Origin: Bufo bufo
Taxonomy: Eukaryota > Chordata > Amphibia > Anura > Bufonidae
Direction: 5' to 3'
Assembly: GCF_905171765.1 (NCBI RefSeq)
Contig: NC_053391.1
Coordinates: forward strand, 688,691,257-688,755,256
DNA: 64,000 nucleotides
Every line of letters starts with the position of its first letter. Within the stretch, counting starts at the first letter, position 1. Both the position numbers and the translations under genes were made by a program. A model generated the notes under the pieces. It ran no database searches. It worked only from the letters and a program-made list of their open reading frames with translations, and was not told where the DNA came from. Shown piece by piece: positions 24,049-34,968 of this stretch.

Positions 24049-26330
24049 TTACAAAGTCTCATATTCCACTAACTTGTGACAAAAAATAAAAAATTCTAGG
24101 AACTCGCCATGCCCCTCACGGAATACCTTGGGGTGTCTTCTTTCCAGAATGGGGTCACTTGTGGGGTAGTTATACTGCCCTGGCATTCTAGGGGCCCAAA
24201 TGTGTGGTAAGGAGTTTGAAATCAAATTCTGTAAAAAATGGCCAGTGAAATCCGAAAGGTGCTCTTTGGAATATGGGCCCCTTTGCCCACCTAGGCTGCA
24301 AAAAAGTGTCACACATCTGGTATCTCCATATTCAGGAGAAGTTGGGGAATGTGTTTTGGGGTGTCATTTTACATATACCCATGCTGGGTGAGAGAAATAT
24401 CTTGGCAAAAGACAACTTTTACCATTTTTTTATACAAAGTTGGCATTTGACCAAGATATTTCTCTAACCCAGCATGGGTATATGTAAAATGACACCCCAA
24501 AACACATTCCCCAACTTCTTCTGAATACGGAGATACCACATGTGTGACACTTTTTTGCAGCCTAGGTGGGCAAAGGGGCCCATATTCCAAAGAGCACCTT
24601 TCGGATTTCACTGGTCATTTTTTACAGAATTTGATATCAAACTCCTTACCACACATTTGGGCCCCTAGAATGCCAGGGCAGTATAACTACCCCACAAGTG
24701 ACCCTATTTTGGAAAGAAGACACCCCAAGGTATTCCGTGAGGGGCATGACGAGTTCCTAGAATTTTTTATTTTTTGTCACAAGTTAGTGGAAAATGATGA
24801 TTTTTTTTTATTTATTTTTTTCTTACAAAGTCTCATATTTCACTAACTTGTGACAAAAAATAAAAAATTCTAGGAACTCGCAATGCCCCTCACGGAATAC
24901 CTTGGGGTGTCTTCTTTCCAAAATGGGGTCACTTGTGGGGTAGTTATACTGCCCTGGCATTCTAGGGGCCCAAATGTGTGGTAAGGAGTTTGAAATCAAA
25001 TTCTGTAAAAAATGACCAGTGAAATCCGAAAGGTGCTCTTTGGAATATGGGCCCCTTTTCCCACCTAGGCTGCAAAAAAGTGTCACACATGTGGTATCTC
25101 CGTATTCAGGAGAAGTTGGGGAATGTGTTTTGGGGTGTCATTTTACATATACCCATGCTGGGTGAGAGAAATATCTTGGTCAAATGCCAACTTTGTATAA
25201 AAAAAAATGGTAAAAGTTGTCTTTTGCCAAGATATTTCTCTCACCCAGCATGGGTATATGTAAAATGACACCCCAAAACACATTCCCCAACTTCTCCTGA
25301 ATACGGAGATACCACATGTGTGACACTTTTTTGCAGCCTAGGTGGGCAAAGGGGCCCATATTCCAAAGAGCACCTTTCGGATTTCACTGGTCATTTTTTA
25401 CAGAATTTGATTTCAAACTCCTTACCACACATTTGGGCCCCTAGAATGCCAGGGCAGCATAACTACCCCACAAGTGACCCCATTTTGGAAAGAAGACACC
25501 CCAAGGTATTCCGTGAGGGGCATGGCGAGTTCCTAGAATTTTTTATTTTTTGTCACAAGTTAGTGGAATATGAGACTTTGTAAGAAAAAAAAAAAAAAAA
25601 ATCATCATTTTCCACTAACTTGTGACAAAAAATAAAAAATTCTAGGAACTCGCCATGCCCCTCACGGAATACCTTGGGGTGTCTTCTTTCAAAATGGGGT
25701 CACTTGTGGGGTAGTTATACTGCCCTGGCATTTTCCAGGGGCCCTAATGTGTGGTAAGTAGGTAAATGACCTGTAAAATCCTAAAGGTGCTCTTTGGAAT
25801 GTGGGCCCCTTTGCCCACCTAGGCTGCAAAAAAGTGTCACACATGTGGTATCGCCGTATTCAGGAGAAGTTGGGGAATGTGTTTTGGGGTGTCATTTTAC
25901 ATATACCCATGCTGGGTGAGAGAAATATCTTGGCAAAAGACAACTTTTCCCATTTTTTTATACAAAGTTGGCATTTGACCAAGATATTTCTCTCACCCAG
26001 CATGGGTATATGTAAAATGACACCCCAAAACACATTCCCCAACTTCTCCTGAGTACGGCGATACCAGATGTGTGACACTTTTTTGCAGCCTAGATGCGCA
26101 AAGGTGCCCAAATTCCTTTTAGGAGGGCATTTTTAGACATTTGGATACCAGACTTCTTCTCACGCTTTGGGGCCCCTAGAATGCCAGGGCAGTATAAATA
26201 CCCCACATGTGACCCCATTTTGGAAAGAAGACACCCCAAGGTATTCAATGAGGGGCATGGCGAGTTCATAGAAATTTTTTTTTTTTTTGGCACAAGTTAG
26301 CGGAAATTGATATTTTTAATTTTTTTCTCA
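24049..26330. repeat. Alternating-orientation array of a roughly 390-bp unit
   Basis: One unit, marked by CACTAACTTGTGACAAAAAA, CCTTGGGGTGTCTTCTTTCC and ACATATACCCATGCTGGGTG, appears six times in strictly alternating orientation. Symmetry centres are near 24425, 24815, 25205, 25590, 25955 and 26310. The first four or five units are nearly identical; those beyond about 25680 are shorter and more diverged. Related diverged pieces continue to about 26640. Short centres of poly-A/T or TTTTTTTATACAAAG separate the arms. The 87-codon frame that recurs in each unit is a by-product of this repetition. Confidence 0.88.
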
Positions 26331-26649
26331 CAAAGTCTCCCTTTCCGCTAACTTGGGTCAAAAATTTAAATTTTCATGGACTCAATATGCCCCTCACGGA
26401 ATACCTGGGGGTGTCTTCTTTCCGAAATGGGGTCACATGTGGGGTATTTATACTGCCCTGGCATTCTAGGGGCCCTAAAGCGTGAGAAGAAGTCTGGAAT
26501 ATAAATGTCTAAAAAAATTTACGCATTTGGATTCCGTGAGGGGTATGGTGAGTTCATGTGAGATTTTATTTTTTGACACAAGCTAGTGGAATATGAGACT
26601 TTCTAAGAAAAAAAATAAATAATTCCGCTAACTTGGGCCAAAAAAATGT

Positions 26650-28020
26650 CTGAATGGAGCCTTACAGAGGGGTGATCAATGACAGGGGGGTGATCAATGA
26701 CAGGGGGGGTGATCAATGACAGGGGGGTGATCAGAGAGTCTATATGGGGTGATCACCCCCTGTCATTGATCACCCCCCTGTAAGGCTCCATTCAGATGTC
26801 CGTATGTGTTTTGCGGATCCGATCCATGTATCCGTGGATCCGTAAAAATCATACGGACATCTGAATGCAGCCTGACAGGGGGGTGATCAATGACATGGGG
26901 GTGATCAGGGAGTCTATATGGGGTGATCACCCCCCCTGGAAGGCTCCAGGGAGACGCCTGTATGTGTTTTGCGGATCCGATCCATCTATCAGTGGATCCG
27001 TAAAAATCATGCGGACATCTGAATGGAGCTTTACAGGGGGTTGATCAATGACAGGGGGGTAATCAATGACAGGGGGGTGATCAGGGAGTCTATATGGGGT
27101 GATCACCACAGTCATTGATCACGCCCCTGTAAGGCTCCATTCAGACGTCCGTATGCGTTTTGCGGATCCGATCCATCTATCAGTGGATCCGTAAAAATCA
27201 TGCGGACATCTGAATGGAGCTTTACAGGGGGTTGATCAATGACAGGGGGGTGATCAGGGAGTCTATATGGGGTGATCACCACAGTCATTGATCACTCCCT
27301 TGTAAGGCTCCATTCAGACGTCCGTATGCGTTTTGCGGATCCGATCCATCTATCAGTGGATCCGTAAAAATCATGTGGACATCTGAATGGAGCTTTACAG
27401 GGGGTTGATCAATGACAGGGGTGTAATCAATGACAGGGGGGTAATCAGGGAGTCTATATGGGGTGATCACCACAGTCATTGATCACGCCCCTGTAAGGCT
27501 CCATTCAGACGTCCGTATGCGTTTTGTGGATCCGATCCATCTATCAGTGGATCCGTAAAAATCATGCGGACATCTGAATGGAGCTTTACAGGGGGTTATC
27601 AATGACAGGGGGGTGATCAGGGAGTCTATATGGGGTGATCACCTCCGTCATTGATCACTCCCCTGTAAGGCTGCATTCAGACGTCCGTATGTGTTTTGCG
27701 GATCCGATCCATCTATCAGTGGATCCGTAAAATTCATACGGACCTCTGAATGGAGCCTTACAGGGGGTTATCAATGACAGGGGGGTGATCAGGGAGTCTA
27801 TATGGGGTGATCACCTCCGTCATTGATCACTCCCCTGTAAGGCTGCATTCAGACGTCCGTATGTGTTTTGCGGATCCGATCCATCTATCAGTGGATCCGT
27901 AAAATTCATACGGACCTCTGAATGCAGCCTTACAGGGGGTTATCAATGACAGGGGGGTGATCAATGACAGGGGGGTGATCAGGGAGTCTATATGGGGTGA
28001 TCAGGGGTGATTAGGGGTGA
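26650..28020. repeat. 171-191-bp satellite array (copy 1), about 8 units
   Basis: The mark GTCTATATGGGGTGATCA recurs near 26738, 26911, 27088, 27260, 27451, 27622, 27794 and 27984. Each unit combines a GATCAATGACAGGGGGGTGATCA tract with an inner inverted segment from GGCTCCATTCAGACGTCCG to its imperfect complement CGGACATCTGAATGGAGC. That inner part has the look of a small TWA-type MITE, with the TGCGGATCCG words also seen at 8221-8529. Confidence 0.88.
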
Positions 28021-28089
28021 TCAAGGGGTTAATAAGTGACAGGGGGGGGGTGTAGTGTAGTGGTGCTTGGTGCAACATATTACTGAGCT

Positions 28090-28409
28090 ACCTGTGTCCT
28101 CTGGTGGTCGATCCAAACAAATGGGACCACCAGAGGACCAGGTAGCAGGTATATTAGACGCTGTTATCAAAACAGCGTCTAATATACTTGTTAGGGGTTA
28201 AAAAAAACACATCTCCAGCCTGCCAGCGAACGATCGCCGCTGGCAGGCTGGAGATCAACTCTCTTACCTTCCGTTCCTGTGAGCGCGCGCGCCTGTGTGC
28301 GCGCGTTCACAGGAAATCTCGCATCTCGCGAGATGACGCGTATATGCTTGATTGTGCGCAGCGCTGCCACCTCCGGAACGCGAATCTGCGTTAGGCGGTC
28401 CGGAGGTGG
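28090..28409. repeat. Hairpin chain, copy 1
   Basis: Five hairpins follow one another: a GTCCTCTGGTGGTC pair (28096-28139), an ATATTAGACGCTGTT pair (28151-28186), an ATCTCCAGCCTGCCAGCG pair (28209-28256), a TTCCTGTGAGCGCGCG pair (about 28273-28314) and a CCACCTCCGGAACGC pair (28367-28409) that ends the element. The duplicate is at 31690-31994. Its fourth hairpin has a shorter stem. Confidence 0.8.
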
Positions 28410-29470
28410 TTAAGGTGAAAATGAGCCCGGTCCCTAAGGGGTTAAAGACAAAACAATTATGCAAATTAGAAAATCTGCCAAAAATGTGAAATTTTGAAAT
28501 TGTGTCTCTATTTTCCATTAAATCTTGTGCAACACCTAAAGGGTTAACAAAGTTTGTAAAATCAGTTTTGAATACCTTGAGGGGTGTAGTTTCTTAGATG
28601 GGGTCACTTTTATGGAGTTTCTACTCCAGGAGTGCATCAGGGGGGCTTCAAATGGGACATGGTGTAAAAAAAAACAGTCCAGCAAAATTAGCCCTCCAAA
28701 AACCAAACGGGGCACCTTTCACTCAACGCCCCGCTGTGTGGCCGTACAGTAGTTTACGGCCACATATGGGGTGTTTCTGTAAACAGCAGAGTCAGGGCAA
28801 TAAAGATACAATCTTGTTTGGCTGTTAACCCTTGCTTTGTTAGTGGAAAAAATGTGTTAAAATGAAAAATTAGACAAAAAAATGAAATTCTCAAATTTCC
28901 TCCCCAATTGCCAATAACTCTTGTGCAACACCTAAAGGGTTAACAATGTATGAAAAATCAGTTTTGAATACCTTGAGGGGTGTAGTTTCTTAGATGGGGT
29001 CATTTTTGGGTGGTTTCTATTATGTAAGCCTCGCAAATCGACTTCAGACCTAAACTAGTCCCTAAAAATTGAGTTTTTGTAAATTTCTGAAAAAATTTCA
29101 AGATTTGCTTCTAAACTTCTAAGCCTTATAACATCCCCAAAAAATAAAATATCATTCCCAAAATAATTCAAACATGAAGTGGACATATGGGGAATGTAAA
29201 GTCATAACAATTTTTTGGGGTATTACTATGTATTACAGAAGTAGAGAAACTGAAACTTTGAAATGTGCAAATTTTTCCAAATTTTGGGTAAATTAGGTAT
29301 TTTTTTGTGCAAAAAAAATAATTTTTTGGACTTCATTTTACCAGTGTCATGAAGTACAATATGTGACGAAAAAACATTCTCAGAATGGCCTGGATAAGTC
29401 AAAGCGTTTTAAAGTTATTAGCACTTAAAGTGACACTGGTCAGATTTCCAAAAAATGGCCTGGTCCTTAA

Positions 29471-31994
29471 CCACCTCAGCCCCCAGTGCTTAAACACCCT
29501 GAAAGACCAGGCCACTTTTTATACTTCTGACCTACACTACTTTCACCGTTTATTGCTCGGTCATGCAACTTACCACCCAAATGAATTTTACCTCCTTTTC
29601 TTCTCACTAATAGAGCTTTCATTTGGTGGTATTTCATTGCTGCTGACATTTTTACTTTTTTTGTTATTAATCGAAATTTAACGATTTTTTTGCAAAAAAA
29701 TGACATTTTTCACTTTCAGTTGTAAAATTTTGCAAAAAAAACGACATCCATATATAAATTTTGCTCTAAATTTATTGTTCTACATGTCTTTGATAAAAAA
29801 AAATGTTTGGGTAAAAAAAAAATGGTTTGGGTAAAAGTTATAGCGTTTACAAACTATGGTACAAAAATGTGAATTTCCGCTTTTTGCAGCAGCTCTGACT
29901 TTCTGAGCACCTGTCATGTTTCCTGAGGTTCTACAATGCCCAGACAGTACAAACACCCCACAAATGACCCCATTTCGGAAAGTAGACACCCTAAGGTATT
30001 CGCTGATGGGCATAGTGAGTTCATAGAACTTTTTATTTTTTGTCACAAGTTAGCGGAAAATTATGATTTTTTTTTTTTTTTTCTTACAAAGTCTCATATT
30101 CCACTAACTTGTGACAAAAAATAAAAAATTCTAGGAACTCGCCATGCCCCTCACAAAATACCTTGGGGTGTCTTCTTTCCAGAATGGGGTCACTTGTGGG
30201 GTAGTTATACTGCCCTGGCATTCTAGGGGCCCAAATGTGTGGTAAGGAGTTTGAAATCAAATTCTGTAAAAAATGGCCAGTGAAATCCGAAAGGTGCTCT
30301 TTGGAATATGGGCCCCTTTGCCCACCTAGGCTGCAAAAAAGTGTCACACATCTGGTATCTCCGTATTCAGGAGAAGTTGGGGAATGTGTTTTGGGGTGTC
30401 ATTTTACATATACCCATGCTGGGTGAGAGAAATATCATGTATCCGTGGATCCGTAAAAATCATACGGACATCTGAATGCAGCCTGACAGGGGGGTGATCA
30501 ATGACATGGGGGTGATCAGGGAGTCTATATGGGGTGATCACCCCCCCTGGAAGGCTCCAGGGAGACGCCTGTATGTGTTTTGCGGATCCGATCCATCTAT
30601 CAGTGGATCCGTAAAAATCATGCGGACATCTGAATGGAGCTTTACAGGGGGTTGATCAATGACAGGGGGGTAATCAATGACAGGGGGGTGATCAGGGAGT
30701 CTATATGGGGTGATCACCACAGTCATTGATCACGCCCCTGTAAGGCTCCATTCAGACGTCCGTATGCGTTTTGCGGATCCGATCCATCTATCAGTGGATC
30801 CGTAAAAATCATGCGGACATCTGAATGGAGCTTTACAGGGGGTTGATCAATGACAGGGGGGTAATCAATGACAGGGGGGTGATCAGGGAGTCTATATGGG
30901 GTGATCACCACAGTCATTGATCACGCCCCTGTAAGGCTCCATTCAGACGTCCGTATGCGTTTTGCGGATCCGATCCATCTATCAGTGGATCCGTAAAAAT
31001 CATGTGGACATCTGAATGGAGCTTTACAGGGGGTTAATCAATGACAGGGGGGTAATCAGGGAGTCTATATGGGGTGATCACCACAGTCATTGATCACGCC
31101 CCTGTAAGGCTCCATTCAGACGTCCGTATGCGTTTTGTGGATCCGATCCATCTATCAGTGGATCCGTAAAAATCATGCGGACATCTGAATGGAGCTTTAC
31201 AGGGGGTTATCAATGACAGGGGGGTGATCAGGGAGTCTATATGGGGTGATCACCTCCGTCATTGATCACTCCCCTGTAAGGCTGCATTCAGACGTCCGTA
31301 TGTGTTTTGCGGATCCGATCCATCTATCAGTGGATCCGTAAAATTCATACGGACCTCTGAATGGAGCCTTACAGGGGGTTATCAATGACAGGGGGGTGAT
31401 CAGGGAGTCTATATGGGGTGATCACCTCCGTCATTGATCACTCCCCTGTAAGGCTGCATTCAGACGTCCGTATGTGTTTTGCGGATCCGATCCATCTATC
31501 AGTGGATCCTTAAAATTCATACGGACCTCTGAATGCAGCCTTACAGGGGGTTATCAATGACAGGGGGGTGATCAATGACAGGGGGGTGATCAGGGAGTCT
31601 ATATGGGGTGATCAGGGGTGATCAAGGGGTTAATAAGTGACAGGGGGGGGGTGTAGTGTAGTGGTGCTTGGTGCAACATATTACTGAGCTACCTGTGTCC
31701 TCTGGTGGTCGATCCAAACAAATGGGACCACCAGAGGACCAGGTAGCAGGTATATTAGACGCTGTTATCAAAACAGCGTCTAATATACTTGTTAGGGGTT
31801 AAAAAAAACACATCTCCAGCCTGCCAGCGAACGATCGCCGCTGGCAGGCTGGAGATCAACTCTCTTACCTTCCGTTCCTGTGTGCGCACGTTCACAGGAA
31901 ATCTCGCGTCTCGCGAGATGACGCGTATATGCGTGATTGTGCGCAGCGCTGCCACCTCCGGAACGCGAATCTGCGTTAGGCGGTCCGGAGGTGG
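29471..31994. mobile_element. TTAA-flanked composite element (copy 2, internally deleted)
   Basis: It has the same ends as the element at 23435-28409: TTAA at 29467-29470 and 31995-31998. The palindromic array is reduced to its first unit (30080-30434), which joins directly to the satellite at about 30435. The satellite here has seven units, with marks near 30531, 30697, 30886, 31063, 31231, 31409 and 31592. The hairpin chain lies at 31690-31994. Beyond it, 32054-32258 shows no feature. Confidence 0.7.
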
Positions 31995-32258
31995 TTAAGG
32001 TGAAAATGAGCCCGGTCCCTAAGGGGTTAAAGACAAAACAATTATGCAAATTAGTTCACATCCACTTCAAATTAGCAAAACCAGACACCCATCTGTAGGA
32101 AGCTATTTATTTATTAATTTTTTAGGGGGTAGCCCTGGTAGGCTAGATGTGATGCCTTGGATGTAGCTCTATAGATCAAAGAAGGACGTGGGAACAGTTT
32201 AATAGTAATTTTTTCCAGGACAAAAATCTGTCTTTTTTTTTTTTTACATTCCTGATTT

Positions 32259-33167
32259 CTAAGTCGAGCAGAACAGTTTTCTTATGCGTTTGCGGATTAC
32301 TTCATCTCTTATCCCATAAATGAGGGGACTGATGTACTGTGGCAAGCAGCTAAACAGAAAGAAGTTGATGACGGCGATGTTCATGTATTGGTTTTTGTAG
32401 AGCGTCTCTGTGAATGCGCTACTGTACGAGCACAGGCATAAGAGGAGCTGAAATGCGTGGAGCAGGACTGTTTTGGCCGCCTTGGTGGCAGAAGATTTTG
32501 ATGACCCAATCTTTTTAGCAACTAACATAACTCTGATATAGGTGTAGATAATAGTGAGGCCCACCATGATGAAACTGAGGGAGAAACTCAGGAACCTGAT
32601 TGTACTTTGCACCTTGTATATTTGCAGAAAATTCCATACACACACCGTCTGCAGAGACAAATAACGGTTGTCTATGAGGAACCACAAAATAAGGAGCTCA
32701 ATGAGTACAGGGAATGCTGCAATGGCCCAAGTCAACATGATGGCTATATTACACCTCCATATTGTGCATATCTCTTTATGTCTCAATGGGAAGCAAATAG
32801 CTACGTAGCGCTCCAAGGACATGAGGGCCAAATTGTAGGGAGTAATGAAATTTGTGGTGGCCGCAATTCCAGCTATGATGCAGCAATATTTCAATGGTAT
32901 AAAGACGACGTATAAAGCCAATATAAAAATAACAAAGGCCAGGGTGAAGTGACAGGAGTCACATATGAGCACGTGACAGAAGAGCAGATATCGGACATTC
33001 TCTCGAATATGAGAGGTGGTGAACAACACACATAATATAACGATAACCGATGAGAAGTACAAGCAGAAGGTTGATAAGATCAAGGTCAGATATGTGATTC
33101 TCAAATTCTCTATCCAGCCGTAGTATACTTGAGTCTTGTTACTGTAGAGAGATGTTGCATTCACCAT
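32259..33167 (-). CDS. Odorant receptor 131-2-like, seven-transmembrane GPCR
   Basis: This is an intact intronless frame of 302 residues with the ATG at 33165-33167 in good context (ACAATGG). It is predicted to be an olfactory GPCR of the sensory-neuron membrane, signalling through an olfactory G protein. N-terminal glycosylation sequons (NAT and NKT) come first. Seven hydrophobic stretches follow. The end of TM3 reads MSLERYVAICFPLRH, the odorant-receptor variant of the DRY box. TM6 contains LLHAFQLLLCLCSY, and TM7 ends SPLIYGIRDEVIRKRI. The SLERYVAICFPLRH and LIYGIRDEV wording is what I know from fish and frog receptors annotated as odorant receptor 131-2-like. The length is normal and no stop interrupts it. 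It is the only convincing host gene in the window. The ligand is unknown. Confidence 0.92.
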   Translation of the reverse strand: MVNATSLYSNKTQVYYGWIENLRITYLTLILSTFCLYFSSVIVILCVLFTTSHIRENVRYLLFCHVLICDSCHFTLAFVIFILALYVVFIPLKYCCIIAGIAATTNFITPYNLALMSLERYVAICFPLRHKEICTIWRCNIAIMLTWAIAAFPVLIELLILWFLIDNRYLSLQTVCVWNFLQIYKVQSTIRFLSFSLSFIMVGLTIIYTYIRVMLVAKKIGSSKSSATKAAKTVLLHAFQLLLCLCSYSSAFTETLYKNQYMNIAVINFFLFSCLPQYISPLIYGIRDEVIRKRIRKLFCST

Positions 33168-33839
33168 TGTCTTCTCCTGTTATTAGTGGCTTCAAGATTC
33201 AGAACTGAGATGAGAAACTGCAAGCAGAAATTTTTTAAAATCATATTATACAGTATATGGTATGACACAAAGTAAATAGTCATGGTTGTCAAGATTAAAG
33301 AGAAAGGTCTTCTGCAGTGTCCTCTATAATGATTCAACTTCATGTGTTGGCAAATAGAGATGAGCTAAGTTCTTGAAATTTGTTTTGTGTCCAGATCTAA
33401 TGAGTAGGTTGGCAGATTTGATTTAGTGCAAATCAATTCAGCTGGACTTGAAAGTGCTCAGATTTTGGTGTTAATGACACTCTGGGGTCTCCTAGAACTG
33501 TATCTGATCCCTTTCATACTCTTTAACACAAAGATCAAATTAGTAATGTCCAAGTGACAGGACACATATAGCTAAGGGTAGACGCACAGTAGCCAGTGGT
33601 AGTAAACAACCTTTTTAGTAACACAATGTACCATCAAGATTTTTTATGCTTTTCAAAATGAAATCTTTTTGCAAAGATGATCCATTATTGGGGCCAGGTG
33701 TCTGCCCGTCTTTATACACCCACAGTAGTATCGAAAAAAGCAATGTCTTGTTCTGAACAAGCAGGACAAAAATCCCTTTTTTGGGAGAAGCAGCGGTACA
33801 GTGTGAAACCTGACATACAAGGCAAGAGGTGTTGGGCTG
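33168..33839. other. Upstream flank of the receptor gene, no further gene
   Basis: This is low-GC intergenic DNA. Odorant-receptor genes often have non-coding 5' exons, but no splice site or promoter can be assigned from sequence alone. Short open frames here have no recognisable content. Confidence 0.4.
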
Positions 33840-34460
33840 TCTAGGTGTAGAAGTAGTGGCACTAGTAGCTACACCATCAGCAGTTCAGTATGGGACCTAA
33901 CAGACAAGGCAGGAGATGTGTGACTGTGTAGAGTAGTAGCGGCAGTAGTAGCCACAGCAGCACAGTACTGAACCTCACAGACAAGGCAGGATATGTGCAG
34001 CTTTATACGGGTAGTAGTATCAGCAATACAGTTTGGACTCTGATGGACAGAAGATGTGCAGCTGTCTAGGCGTAGTAGTAATAGCAGTAGGGGTAGTTGT
34101 AGTTGCAGCAGCAGCAGTACAGTTTGGATACTGATGGATAGAAGATGTGCGGCTGTCTAGGCGTAGTAGTAATAGCAGTAGGGGTAGTTGTAGTTGCAGA
34201 AGCAGCAGTACAGTTTGGATACTGATGGATAGAAGATATGCGGCTGTCTAGGAGGCATAGTAGTAATAGCAGTAGGGGTAGTGGTATTTGAAGCAGCAGC
34301 AGTACAGTTTGGAACCTGATGGACAGAAGATGTGCGGCTGTCTAGGTGTAGTAGTAATAGCAGTAGGAGTAGTTGAAGTTGAAGCTGTAGCTGTAGCAGA
34401 ACAGTTTGGAACCTGATAAACAGAAGATGTGCAAGGGATAGTTGTAGTAACATTTGGAAC
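33840..34460. repeat. About 93-bp minisatellite rich in GTA/GCA trinucleotides
   Basis: Units contain AGAAGATGTGCGGCTGTCTAG, then AGTAGTAATAGCAGTAGGGG and GCAGCAGCAGTACAGTTTGG blocks. They recur near 34047, 34141, 34231, 34327 and 34423, with more diverged units back to about 33840. The trinucleotide richness makes low-complexity frames on the minus strand that are not credible genes. Confidence 0.75.
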
Positions 34461-34968
34461 ATGATGGACATGAAGACATACTATCAGCAATGGTAGATAT
34501 ATTCATTGGCCTCAGTTGGAGATGTGTCGAAATCCTCACACATTCATGCCTAATTAATTTTCATAGATGTGATGTCTTCCACAATTTTGCACTACAGCCT
34601 CTCACACACTTACTTGCAGATGACATGGCATGGTTGTGTCCATTAGTGTTGATCGCAAATATTCTAATTGCAAATTTTTTTCGCGAATATCAGCACTTTG
34701 AGAATGCGCGAAGATCTAGAATGTAGTGCTATATCTTCGTAATCGCGAATATTCTAGATTTTTTTCATCAGTACCCTCACTGCTTCTTGCTTGTGGGCCA
34801 ATGACAAGGCTGTAATATTTTTGTCTGAGCTTAGCAACATCTATAGCAACCACTAGGAAAGTTGCTTACCCCTTAATATATAGGAAACTCCCCAGCAGCC
34901 ATTTTCTACAGTTTTTTGGTCATCTGGATCCTTATCCAATTACATAAGATAGTTAGATAGCTCATATA

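Larger units (their letters stand above)
23435..28409. mobile_element. TTAA-flanked 5-kb element made of palindromes, satellite and hairpins (copy 1)
   Basis: TTAA (23431-23434) precedes CCACCTCAGC, and GGTCCGGAGGTGG is followed by TTAA (28410-28413), so the ends are inverted CCACCTC/GAGGTGG. From left to right it holds AT-rich sequence (23435-24048), an alternating-orientation array (24049-26640), a satellite (26650-28020) and a hairpin chain (28090-28409). No transposase is visible, so it is a non-autonomous composite. Confidence 0.65.
22422..32053. repeat. Tandem duplication of a roughly 6-kb block, second copy with internal deletion
   Basis: The junction at about 28469/28470 joins the block end (ATTATGCAAATTAG) to its start (AAAATCTGCC, also at 22422). 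The offset is 6048 bp across 22422-24390. After 30435 the offset drops to about 3.6 kb, because the second copy lacks the stretch matching about 24397-26823. The two copies otherwise differ by few substitutions and short indels, so the duplication seems fairly recent. Confidence 0.8.

Noticed and set aside
24049..30347. An 87-codon frame found five times in near-identical form
   Set aside because: It lies in the alternating palindrome units and recurs because the DNA does. No known motif and no synonymous bias by eye.
33653..34539. Minus-strand Leu/Tyr-rich frames upstream of the odorant receptor as further receptor exons
   Set aside because: They translate the roughly 93-bp trinucleotide-rich minisatellite and have no receptor motif.
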